Below are positions 8,782 through 17,676 of a stretch of 64,000 nt of DNA, one piece after another. This DNA comes from Chitinophaga pinensis (GTDB lineage: Bacteria > Bacteroidota > Bacteroidia > Chitinophagales > CAMDFR01). Where the stretch lies: contig CAMDFR010000008.1 in NCBI GenBank assembly GCA_945897725.1, forward strand, positions 46,055 through 110,054, read 5' to 3'. Positions within the stretch are counted from its first letter, which is position 1, and the number at the start of each line of letters is the position of its first letter. The position numbers were made by a program, and so were the translations under genes. The notes beneath the pieces were generated by a model. That model did no database searches. It worked only from the letters and a program-made list of their open reading frames with translations, and was not told the DNA's origin.

Positions 8782-11700
8782 ATGAGAAAACTAACCATCA
8801 TTTGCTTCTCTTTATGGATGTTCCAAACCTCGCTTTTTGCACAGGAAAGCCTTGGAATGACAGATAGAGATGCTCATTATAAAAAGGGAACAGAACTGCT
8901 TGAAAGCAAACAACTGCTCGCAGCTAGGAAAGAATTTGAATGCTTTCTTTCTGAATTCAAACCTGCTCATCAAACGGCCGAGTACCTCAAAGTGAGTAAT
9001 GCGATTTACTATATCGGGGCTATTGCAGTGGATTTGCATCAGCCAGATGCAGAAAAAATTTTGCTAGATTATATTCATAATTTTCATGAAACCTCTCTCC
9101 GCAGATTGGCATACTATCAATTAGGCAAATGGTATAATCAAGAAGGTAAATATGATGAATCGATTGTTTGGTTCGAAAAGGTGACGAAGAAAGATTTGAG
9201 CAACCAACAAAGAACAGCCTACAGCTTTAAGTTAGGCTATGCATACTTTTTAAATAAGGAATTCGACAAAGCAAAACCTCTTTTTAAAGAAGTGAAATCA
9301 TTTGAGAATATCTATCAAAATGATGCCAACTACTATTATGGCTATATCTCCTTCTCAGAAGGTGAGTATACTGCCGCACAAACGAGCTTCGAAACGATAC
9401 AAAGTATTGATCACTATAAAAATTTAGTACCTTACTATTTGGCTCAAATTTATTTTATGAAGAAAAACTATGACAAGGTCATAGCCTACACAGAGCCTTA
9501 TCTTAAAGACAATAGCTTAAAGTATCAAAGCGAAATTCAATATATCGTTGGACAATCCTATTACTATAAACAAGACTATGCAAAGGCTGCACCTCTGCTA
9601 AAATCCTATATTGATAAAACACCAAAAGTAAAAAAGGAAAGCATTTACCAATTGGCCTTCACACAATATAAGATAGGCAACTATGCAGACGCTATCAAAA
9701 ACTTTAAACAATTGAACGTAGTGGAAGATTCTTTAGGTCAAAATTCTTTTTATACACTTGCTAATTGCTATTTAAAAATAGGAGAAACAGATAATGCAAA
9801 AACTGCTTTTGCTCAAGCGGCGCGCATGGATTTTGACCAAAGTATTAAAGAAATCGCTGCCGCTAATTATATCAAACTTTCTTATGAATCGGAAGACTTT
9901 TCTACTGTGGTAGTTCAAGCTCCAGTATTCTTAAACACCTTTACAAAAAGTACAGAAGCAGATGATATCACAGTAATTTTAGCGACTTCGCTGTTACAAA
10001 CAAAAAATTATAAAGAAGCCATTAGGGTAATAGAAAGTACCAAGAATAAAAATGCTGTATTAAATAAGGCATACCAACAAGTCACCTATTATCAAGCAGT
10101 AGCGGTGTTTAATGATAAGGATTATGAAGAAAGCCTCCTGCTACTGAATAAATCTTTGAGCTTTCCCTTGGATAAGAATATTCAAGGCGAGGCCTTATTT
10201 CTCAAAGGCGAAATCTATTATATCTCCAATGATTATCCAAAAGCTATTCTAGAATTTGGGAAGTATCTACAAATTGCCAATATTGAGAAAATAGGCAATG
10301 CTAATACCAATGCATTCAAAGCATATTATGGTCAAGGCTATGCATATTTAAAACAAAAACAATACTTGGCAGCTATTCAACCTTTCCAAAATGCTGTGAA
10401 CGCATATGGGCAGTCTCAAACAAACGATAAGTCAGCTTTATATGATGCTTATACCAGATTAGCTGATTGCCAATACATGACCAAAGATTTGAATAATGCT
10501 GCCAATAATTACCAAAAAGTATGGAATGAAAGTTCATCAAATAAAGACTATACACTTTTTCAACTTTCGATGATTCAAGGTTTCCAAAAAAAATATGGCG
10601 ACAAAGTCACCAACCTAAAAAATCTGGTAAGCAATTATCCCAATTCTGCCTATGCAGAAAACGCCTTGTATGAAATTGGAATCACACAACAACAAGATTT
10701 AGAAGATCCACAAAGTGCCTTGCTAAGCTATTCTCAGCTAACAAAAAATTATCCAAGCAGTAAATACAGAGCAGATGCATTAATGCATATTGGCTTGATC
10801 AATTTTAATCTTGGTAATAATGAAAAGGCGATGACTTATTATAAAGAAGTGGTGACAAATTATCCGAAGTCTGAAGAACAAAAAGATGCGCTCTCTATTA
10901 TTCAAGAAATTTATGTCGACATGGGGAATCCATCTGGATATATTGAATACCTCAATCAAATCGGTTACGATATATCTACCTCGGTGCAAGATTCGCTGTA
11001 TTTTAGACCTGGTGAAGATCGATACATGAGTAGCGATTATAACAACGCCATCAGCTCACTCGAAAGCTATGTTTCGAAATTCCCTAGTGGTTTTTTTGCT
11101 CTGAAAGCTCAATACTATTTAGGGGACAGCTACTTTAAATTAAATAAATACAATGAAGCTGTACAACATTATGATATCGTTGTAAGCAATGGCCCTAGTT
11201 CATACTATGAGAAAGCCCTAAATCGTGCTGCGCTGCTATGTTTCCAGAGCCTGAAAGATTATGAAAAAGCACGTCGATTCTATGCTTTGCTATATGAATT
11301 GAATAAAAACAAAACAGATGAATTTGGAATGTTGATGAATGTATTGCGCAGTAGTTACCTTTCAAAATCAGATAATGATGTCATTAAATATGCCGATTTG
11401 ATGGTCTTCAACAGTACTGCTTCTGCCACCGATAAGTTAGAAGCAAGATACTATAAAGCTTCTGTCCTATTAGATAAATCAGATTGGGACAATGCTTTGT
11501 TGGAGTATACTGAAGTGGCAAGTGGTAAAGTGAGTGAACAAACAGCCGAATCAAATTATTATCTGGCCTATCTTCTCAACAAAAAGGGCTTGTTTCAAAA
11601 CTCCTTAGATAAAGCATTTGAGGTGAAAGAGAAGGTAGAAGGCTATGATTATTGGTTGGCAAAATTGTTTATTTTAATTGGCGACAATTATGCGGCGCTG

Positions 11701-11895
11701 CAAGATTTCTATCAAGCCAAGGCAACTTACGAAAGTATCCTAGAAAACTATAAAGGTGATAAGGATTTGATCGAGGAAGCCAAAAACAAATTACAACAAG
11801 CAAAAGACGCAGAGTTGCTGAAATCTAAAATAGACATCAGCAACGGAACAGAGACAAAAATTGAAGTTGAGAAAATTGATACGCCGAACCCTTAA
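8782..11895 (+). CDS. Large secreted tetratricopeptide repeat protein
   Basis: A 1037-aa protein with signal peptide (SLWMFQTSLFAQ), then almost wholly TPR/Sel1-like helical pairs (for example YYQLGKWYNQEGKYDESIVW, and YKEVVTNYPKSEEQKDAL in the later third). The tail is Lys/Glu-rich. It is probably periplasmic and works as a scaffold for envelope complexes; no catalytic motif is seen. Only 11 bp separate it from the receptor-like barrel, followed 5 bp later by the HU-SPOR gene, so the three are surely co-transcribed. This TPR-barrel-SPOR order recurs in Bacteroidota to my knowledge, but its function is not established. Confidence 0.85.
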   Translation: MRKLTIICFSLWMFQTSLFAQESLGMTDRDAHYKKGTELLESKQLLAARKEFECFLSEFKPAHQTAEYLKVSNAIYYIGAIAVDLHQPDAEKILLDYIHNFHETSLRRLAYYQLGKWYNQEGKYDESIVWFEKVTKKDLSNQQRTAYSFKLGYAYFLNKEFDKAKPLFKEVKSFENIYQNDANYYYGYISFSEGEYTAAQTSFETIQSIDHYKNLVPYYLAQIYFMKKNYDKVIAYTEPYLKDNSLKYQSEIQYIVGQSYYYKQDYAKAAPLLKSYIDKTPKVKKESIYQLAFTQYKIGNYADAIKNFKQLNVVEDSLGQNSFYTLANCYLKIGETDNAKTAFAQAARMDFDQSIKEIAAANYIKLSYESEDFSTVVVQAPVFLNTFTKSTEADDITVILATSLLQTKNYKEAIRVIESTKNKNAVLNKAYQQVTYYQAVAVFNDKDYEESLLLLNKSLSFPLDKNIQGEALFLKGEIYYISNDYPKAILEFGKYLQIANIEKIGNANTNAFKAYYGQGYAYLKQKQYLAAIQPFQNAVNAYGQSQTNDKSALYDAYTRLADCQYMTKDLNNAANNYQKVWNESSSNKDYTLFQLSMIQGFQKKYGDKVTNLKNLVSNYPNSAYAENALYEIGITQQQDLEDPQSALLSYSQLTKNYPSSKYRADALMHIGLINFNLGNNEKAMTYYKEVVTNYPKSEEQKDALSIIQEIYVDMGNPSGYIEYLNQIGYDISTSVQDSLYFRPGEDRYMSSDYNNAISSLESYVSKFPSGFFALKAQYYLGDSYFKLNKYNEAVQHYDIVVSNGPSSYYEKALNRAALLCFQSLKDYEKARRFYALLYELNKNKTDEFGMLMNVLRSSYLSKSDNDVIKYADLMVFNSTASATDKLEARYYKASVLLDKSDWDNALLEYTEVASGKVSEQTAESNYYLAYLLNKKGLFQNSLDKAFEVKEKVEGYDYWLAKLFILIGDNYAALQDFYQAKATYESILENYKGDKDLIEEAKNKLQQAKDAELLKSKIDISNGTETKIEVEKIDTPNP

Positions 11896-11906
11896 AAGGT
11901 TAAATT

Positions 11907-13547
11907 ATGATGAAGATAAAATATTTTAAAGTACCAACAACGCTCCTACTCTGCGCAATAGCGATGAACCAGCTGTATAGTCAGTCAGGTACCAAAGACA
12001 TGAATAATCGTGTAGAGGTGATGATTGATAAGGAACCTGTCATTCAAAGTAGTGAGAAAAAAGACTATTCACCAATCATCAAAGAGCAGGAGGTTAAAAA
12101 AGAAAAGTATGACCTTGAATCGCCAGATAAATTAATCCTTGTTGAATATAGCCCTAATCAATTGAAAGCTCAAGCAGCTAAAAAAGATTTACTCGAAAAA
12201 CACCAACATTCATATATCAAAATTGGTTTTGGTTCTCTCTTACAACCATACGCTGAATTGAATTATAATGATATCATGAAAGAAAAATTTACCTATGGCT
12301 TGAAATACACGTATACAATGGCGCAAGGTAAATTGTCGAATCAAAAAATGAATTATCATAAAGGGGGCTTGTATGCAGATTATGCAGCAAGCAAACAATT
12401 GAAAATGGGATTGAATCTGGATTATAACAGAGAAGTTCATCATTACTATGGATATAACCTAAATAATGATGCTTTTGATGATGCACCATCGAGTATTCGA
12501 CAAATCGTTAATCATTTTGCGGGTAAAGTCTATTTCTTAAATCCCAAAAAAAATAAATTAAAATTAGATTATCGTCAGGATGTAGGATTTAATTACATGT
12601 TCACCAAATCTGGGAATACCGAATACAGTATTAACGGCAATACCAATATAGCAAAACAATTTAAGCAAAAGCATTTTGCGAATCTATTATTCAATTTCGA
12701 TATCAATAAGCTTACTTATCCGTCCATAAAAGATAGCATCAATAGAAATATTTTTCGCTTTGCTGCTGATTATACTTTTGATGATGATAACTGGAGCTTA
12801 AAAGCAGGATTTCAACTCGCTTTTGATGGCAAGACAACCTATCTATTTCCAAACTTAGTTACAGAAAAGAGATTATATAAACATATACTCATCTTCTATT
12901 CAGCATGGAATCGCGAACTACAGAAAAACAGCTATTTATCTTTGGTGACTAAAAATCCATTTATCAACGATCGTGTAGAAATTCGTAATACAAGAGTTGA
13001 AAATCGGGTAGCCGGTTTTAAAGGTAGCATACAAAATTTCGATTATGATATCCGCTTTACGAACAAAGTGGCAAAAAACTTTGCACTCTATGTAAATGAT
13101 ACCAGCGACATGAAAAGATTTGATGTAGTATATGATCGAAGTACACAAATCATTAATCTTCAACTAGAAGCGAGCTATAACATTAATCAAAAATTGAAGT
13201 TTGATCTAATAGCAGGCTATACAGTGTACGAGGCATTAGACTTTATAAAAGCATGGCATATGCCAGCCTTTACAGGCAATTTTAGATGCTCCTATTTGTG
13301 GAAAGAAAAACTGTATACTTACATAGATATCAATGGAATAGCAGGTGCTTATGCCCGTGATAAAAACATGAATGCGGTGGCTATAAAAGGTGCAGCAGAC
13401 ATCAACATTGGAGCAAATTATCAATTTCATAAGAATTTTTCTGTATTTTTAGACGCGAAAAATTTGGCACACATGAAATATCAAAATTGGTATCTTTACC
13501 CGCAGTTTGGGGCCAATGTGATGTTAGGTGTCAAATTTAGCTACTAA
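11907..13547 (+). CDS. Receptor-like outer-membrane beta-barrel protein without plug
   Basis: A 546-aa protein. The signal peptide ends at QLYSQ; a charged linker of about 75 residues follows (KKDYSPIIKEQEVKKEKYD). From about 100 onward there are alternating amphipathic strands ending in GVKFSY, the terminal-aromatic signature for BAM insertion. The last strands resemble TonB-receptor C-termini (SVFLDAKNLAHMKYQNWYL). No plug motifs such as LLDG or RGGG are present, so it is more likely a structural or pore barrel than a TonB transporter. It is sandwiched between the TPR and SPOR-domain genes with tiny gaps. Confidence 0.8.
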   Translation: MMKIKYFKVPTTLLLCAIAMNQLYSQSGTKDMNNRVEVMIDKEPVIQSSEKKDYSPIIKEQEVKKEKYDLESPDKLILVEYSPNQLKAQAAKKDLLEKHQHSYIKIGFGSLLQPYAELNYNDIMKEKFTYGLKYTYTMAQGKLSNQKMNYHKGGLYADYAASKQLKMGLNLDYNREVHHYYGYNLNNDAFDDAPSSIRQIVNHFAGKVYFLNPKKNKLKLDYRQDVGFNYMFTKSGNTEYSINGNTNIAKQFKQKHFANLLFNFDINKLTYPSIKDSINRNIFRFAADYTFDDDNWSLKAGFQLAFDGKTTYLFPNLVTEKRLYKHILIFYSAWNRELQKNSYLSLVTKNPFINDRVEIRNTRVENRVAGFKGSIQNFDYDIRFTNKVAKNFALYVNDTSDMKRFDVVYDRSTQIINLQLEASYNINQKLKFDLIAGYTVYEALDFIKAWHMPAFTGNFRCSYLWKEKLYTYIDINGIAGAYARDKNMNAVAIKGAADINIGANYQFHKNFSVFLDAKNLAHMKYQNWYLYPQFGANVMLGVKFSY

Positions 13548-13552
13548 TACGG

Positions 13553-14623
13553 ATGAATATAGAAAAAGAAATTAAGCACTTACTGTTAAAACATGAATGT
13601 ATCATCGTACCTGGTTTTGGTGCTTTTATAACTCATTATCAAGGTGCACAGATATACCCAGGTCAACATCAATTTTTCCCTCCCTCAAAAACAGTTTCTT
13701 TCAATCGATTGTTGACGAACAATGATGGAATACTCTATAGCGCTATTGCGCAATCAAATGAGGTGACCTATGCAGAAGCCTCTTTAGCTGTTGAAAAACA
13801 AGTCTACACGTGGAATAATGCCTTAGAAAAACAAGAAAGCATACTGATTAGAGATATTGGAAAGATTCAGAAGAGCAAGGATGATAAGATAGATTTCATT
13901 TCTAACTTAACCGAAAATCTTTCGCTTGCCTCTTATGGTTTACCTATGATGTATCATCATCCAATAGATAGAATCTTCACAAGAGCTTCTGATGATAAAG
14001 GTATTGGATCATCAACAAGTACAGTCATTAAAAAGCAAAAAGAAAATCGTAAAAAAGGAACTCGTAAAAATCGAAGCGCTACTTATGTTTTGGCGGCCTG
14101 TCTATTTGCTATCATCGCTCTATCCCAGCTGATGCTTTTTACTGAAGCACCCATCAGGGTAAAAGAAGCAAACTTTATAAATTTTTGGCCAACGAGTGAG
14201 GTTGTTCAACATGATATCAAGGCAGCCATTTCAAACATGCATACTGGAGTTTCTATTGTGAATGAATCCATAAGCATTCGAAATGCCAACCAAAAATGCA
14301 AGGCCATTGCTCCCATTATTGTTGAAACTTCAAAGGTCATTGCTCCAGTGGTGACTGTTCCAAAAAATGCTAATGATAAGCTCCTACAAAACGAAGCAAA
14401 GCCTTCAGGTTATTATCTAATTTTAGGTTGTTTTAAAGAAGCAAAAAATGCGGAGAAATTAAAAGGCGAATTAACTAGTCAAGGAAAAAAAGTCTACCAA
14501 AAGACAAGCAATACCGGATTTACAACCATAGGCGAGTTTGTTTCTAGCTCCAAGGAGGAGGCCAATGCTATACTTAAGAAGCGACAACAGTCACAAGCGG
14601 ACGTTTGGCTTAAAAAAATATAA
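13553..14623 (+). CDS. HU-CCDC81-like and SPOR domain protein
   Basis: A 356-aa protein. Residues 1 to about 125 match the bacterial CCDC81-type HU domains (start ECIIVPGFGAFIT, then ILIRDIGKIQ). A single membrane helix is at about 176-195 (YVLAACLFAIIALSQLMLF), preceded by a Lys/Arg-rich stretch fitting the cytoplasmic side. A SPOR domain occupies about 285-355 (GYYLILGCF onward). SPOR domains bind denuded septal peptidoglycan, and HU-like domains may bind DNA or protein, so the protein could link the cytoplasm to the division-site wall. It is the third gene of the TPR-barrel-SPOR set. Confidence 0.88.
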   Translation: MNIEKEIKHLLLKHECIIVPGFGAFITHYQGAQIYPGQHQFFPPSKTVSFNRLLTNNDGILYSAIAQSNEVTYAEASLAVEKQVYTWNNALEKQESILIRDIGKIQKSKDDKIDFISNLTENLSLASYGLPMMYHHPIDRIFTRASDDKGIGSSTSTVIKKQKENRKKGTRKNRSATYVLAACLFAIIALSQLMLFTEAPIRVKEANFINFWPTSEVVQHDIKAAISNMHTGVSIVNESISIRNANQKCKAIAPIIVETSKVIAPVVTVPKNANDKLLQNEAKPSGYYLILGCFKEAKNAEKLKGELTSQGKKVYQKTSNTGFTTIGEFVSSSKEEANAILKKRQQSQADVWLKKI

Positions 14624-14665
14624 TCGCGTACATTACAACATTACATATCAAACTGAAATACCATT

Positions 14666-17242
14666 ATGAAAAATATTTTCGAGAAATTGAAGTTTCATCT
14701 GTTGGCACTTGCTTTATTCATCCTTACCGGTGCCATCTATTGCTATCCTGCTTTAAGTGGAAAAGTGATTGGTGCGAATGATCTACTCCTTGGACAAGTA
14801 CTTGAAAAATCAACCAAACCCTATGCAGATAAAACTGGTGAATTCGTTCACTGGACTGATGCATTGTTCTCAGGAATGCCTGCTTCATATGGTAGTTCTC
14901 TGTCCAATTATTTTTATCAGATTCCATTTGTGTTTGGCAAATTATTTTTAGGTGGATTCTTCTCGTTTGATACCTTGGTATGGATCATGCTAGGTGCTTA
15001 TCTATTGTTATTATCTGTGGATGTAAAAAAATGGATGGCTGTCACAGGAGCGATTGTGATGGGCTTGGCCACTTTCAATATCATCAGTTTGGAAGGTGGA
15101 CATGTCCTAAAGGTTATCGGTTTTGGTTGCTTACCTGGCGTTTTATCTGGACTGATTTTCTTAACAAGAAAAGAATATACGAAAGGTATTATCATCACCT
15201 TGATTTATATGAATGTTACCCTTTCTTTAAATCACACACAGATCAGTTACTACATGATTATGATGATCATTTTATTCTGTGTAGCCGCTGGCTTAAAATT
15301 GTTGATGGAAAATGAACTGCAACATGTGATTAAAGTGGCTGCGATAGTGGCTGGAATAACAGCGCTATCTGCCTTAAGCAATTATAACCTCATTAATAAT
15401 GTCATCTCTGCTAAAGAAACAATTAGAAGTGGTGTGTCTGAGTTAACAGATGGCAAAACGGCAGCAAAAGAAGGATTAGATCCTGATTATGCAACGGCAT
15501 GGAGTAATGGTAAATTAGAGACATTTTCTGCCTTGATCCCTGACATGATGGGAGGTAATAGCAGTAATAACTTAATCTATGATGAAGCCAACCAAGCCTA
15601 CGACGAAAATAGCGCTACTTTAAAAGCCATTCAATCCAATCCAGAAGGAAAAAATTATCAAAATGGGGTTTCTGTATACTGGGGCGAACAATCTTTTGTG
15701 AGTGGTGGAAATTATATGGGTGTCATCCTTGTATTCCTTATGGTATTGAGCTTTTTTACCATTAAAGATAAAACGAAATATGCCTTAATCCTCGTAGGTG
15801 TATTTTTCCTTTTGCTTTCGTTTGGTAAAAATTTAACTGCCTTCACCAATATCGCCTTCAACTATTTCCCAATGTACAATCGCTTTCGATCACCGAGCAT
15901 GTGTATCTCTGTGGTGCAAATGATTGTTGGTATCATGGGCCTTTGGGGCTTGAAGGAATTTATTGAAAGCAAGGAAAGTGGCGCTCAAAAAATGAAAACA
16001 TTATATATCACTGCTGGTATTGTTGGTGGTATTTTGGTAATATTTTATCTTTTTGGAACTAGTATTTTCCCTTTTGCTAGTGACATGGAATTATTGGGTG
16101 ATCTAAAAAGACAAATCAAACCAATGCCTAAATGGTTATTGTCAGCTGTAACTGAAGATCGTGCTTCGATTATGAAAGCCGATATCTTACGCTCTCTCTT
16201 ATATGTAGCAATTGGCTTTGGCTTGCTTTGGGCCTACACAAAAGAAATGATCAACGCTAAAGTTCTGGTGCCTGTATTAGGCATCATTATGATAGTAGAT
16301 CTTTGGATGGTAGATAACAGAAGTTTAAATACCGATGACTTTACGGATAAAAAAGAGATTGAAGCCAATAGTGCTAATACGGCAATCATGTCAGATCCAG
16401 AAGATTATAGGGTATTCAATTTATACAGTGATCCTAATCAAGGTGGACCGAATCCATTTAACGATGCACCAACCTCTGCTTTCCATCAATCTATCGGTGG
16501 TTATCACCCTGCCAAATTGCGTCGCTACCAAGAGTTGATTGAAAACCAAATTGGTAAATATAATACAGCTGTTTGGGATATGTTGAATACTAAGTATTTA
16601 ATTGAAGGTGATGGGAAATCAGGCCCGCAACCTCAACAAAATCCAAATGCATGCGGTTCTGCTTGGTTTGTTCCTGAATTTAAATTAGTAGCGAATGGTT
16701 TAGCAGAAATGCATTCCATGGACAATCCTCAAGGCGCTATGCCAGTTTGGAATCCACGTCAAACAGCTATTCTATGGACAAAGTATGCAAAGCCATTGGT
16801 AGATGGTGCTAAAATTCAGTTTGACTCTTCTGCCAGTATCAAATTAGTTTCCAAAGACAATCACCATGTGAAGTATGAAGTAAATACCAAAACTCAACAG
16901 TTGGCTATCTTCTCAGAAATATACTATGTACAAGAAGATGGAGATGGCTTCAAAGCCTTTGTTGATGGCAAAGAAACGCCAATCATGAAAGCCAATTATG
17001 TGTTGCGTGCCTTGGTGATTCCAGCAGGTGCAAAAGAAGTTTCTTTTGTCTATGATAGCGCACAATTCGATAAAAGAAACACAATCTCCTTTGCCTTTAG
17101 TTTGATTCCTGTATTTGTTATCCTCTTTCTTTTATACAAAAAAAAGGATGAATTGATGGCCCCAATGGTAGAAGAGAAAGTTGTTTCGACAGCCAAAGAA
17201 GTGAAACATAACCCAGCAACGAAAGAAGGTAAAAAGAAATAA
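14666..17242 (+). CDS. YfhO-like multi-pass membrane protein
   Basis: An 858-aa integral membrane protein with about a dozen hydrophobic helices in the first 540 residues, a soluble region (about 550-800) and a last helix (FAFSLIPVFVILFLLYKKK), then a Lys-rich tail. The N-terminus (ALFSGMPASYG) and the motif YNRFRSPSM are typical of the YfhO family of Bacteroidota and Firmicutes. Firmicute members are implicated in glycosylation of cell-wall polymers, so this is probably a GT-C-like lipid-linked sugar transferase acting outside the membrane; the acceptor is unknown. It follows the SPOR gene by 42 bp. Confidence 0.85.
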   Translation: MKNIFEKLKFHLLALALFILTGAIYCYPALSGKVIGANDLLLGQVLEKSTKPYADKTGEFVHWTDALFSGMPASYGSSLSNYFYQIPFVFGKLFLGGFFSFDTLVWIMLGAYLLLLSVDVKKWMAVTGAIVMGLATFNIISLEGGHVLKVIGFGCLPGVLSGLIFLTRKEYTKGIIITLIYMNVTLSLNHTQISYYMIMMIILFCVAAGLKLLMENELQHVIKVAAIVAGITALSALSNYNLINNVISAKETIRSGVSELTDGKTAAKEGLDPDYATAWSNGKLETFSALIPDMMGGNSSNNLIYDEANQAYDENSATLKAIQSNPEGKNYQNGVSVYWGEQSFVSGGNYMGVILVFLMVLSFFTIKDKTKYALILVGVFFLLLSFGKNLTAFTNIAFNYFPMYNRFRSPSMCISVVQMIVGIMGLWGLKEFIESKESGAQKMKTLYITAGIVGGILVIFYLFGTSIFPFASDMELLGDLKRQIKPMPKWLLSAVTEDRASIMKADILRSLLYVAIGFGLLWAYTKEMINAKVLVPVLGIIMIVDLWMVDNRSLNTDDFTDKKEIEANSANTAIMSDPEDYRVFNLYSDPNQGGPNPFNDAPTSAFHQSIGGYHPAKLRRYQELIENQIGKYNTAVWDMLNTKYLIEGDGKSGPQPQQNPNACGSAWFVPEFKLVANGLAEMHSMDNPQGAMPVWNPRQTAILWTKYAKPLVDGAKIQFDSSASIKLVSKDNHHVKYEVNTKTQQLAIFSEIYYVQEDGDGFKAFVDGKETPIMKANYVLRALVIPAGAKEVSFVYDSAQFDKRNTISFAFSLIPVFVILFLLYKKKDELMAPMVEEKVVSTAKEVKHNPATKEGKKK

Positions 17243-17284
17243 ATCCATTCCTTCTTACGACTCACATTTAGAAATATTGTCATC

Positions 17285-17575
17285 ATGGGCATGATTATCT
17301 TGACGTTCATTCTCCTTATTGTAGCAGGGATTGGTGGCTATTATTATCTCTATCAAAACAATAGAAATCCCTTAGACGATATCCTGTCATCGACTGGGAA
17401 GGCAGATGCCTCAAGACTAAAAGACACTAAACGAAAGGTAGATGATCAATTTAATATTGCCCAGCAAAAGAGACAAACAGAAATTGATCGCATTCTTGAT
17501 AAAATTAATAAAAAAGGGATGCATGCTTTATCGAGTTCAGAAAGAGACTTTCTACAAAAATATTCTAAGACTTGA
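17285..17575 (+). CDS. Small membrane protein with DUF6576-like tail
   Basis: A 96-aa protein: an N-terminal membrane helix (2-22), a charged middle, and a C-terminal segment EIDRILDKINKKGMHALSSS that resembles the DUF6576 helical hairpin also found at the end of Bacteroidota rhomboid proteases. It probably exposes this small domain in the cytoplasm. It follows the YfhO gene by 42 bp. Function unknown. Confidence 0.75.
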   Translation: MGMIILTFILLIVAGIGGYYYLYQNNRNPLDDILSSTGKADASRLKDTKRKVDDQFNIAQQKRQTEIDRILDKINKKGMHALSSSERDFLQKYSKT

Positions 17576-17622
17576 GCGCCGGATACCTGTTTGTAAAATT
17601 CAACTGCAAGCATAGATTTCTA

Positions 17623-17653
17623 TTGTCTTTCTATACTTATATCTCTACATTTG
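17623..17653 (+). promoter_or_regulatory. Promoter of the Tim44/TerB gene
   Basis: TTG at 17623-17625, a 20-bp spacer and TACATTTG at 17646-17653 form a near-ideal Bacteroidota promoter, 23 bp before the ATG at 17677. The gene therefore has its own promoter and need not belong to the upstream operon. Confidence 0.6.
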
Positions 17654-17676
17654 ATAAGCCTTAAAAAGTAAATACT

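Noticed and set aside
14593..14612. REP-like bases CACAAGCGGACG inside the HU-SPOR gene
   Set aside because: The right half of the palindrome is missing and the bases are coding; chance similarity. The same holds for GCGTCCGCTT near 61405 in the GT39 gene.
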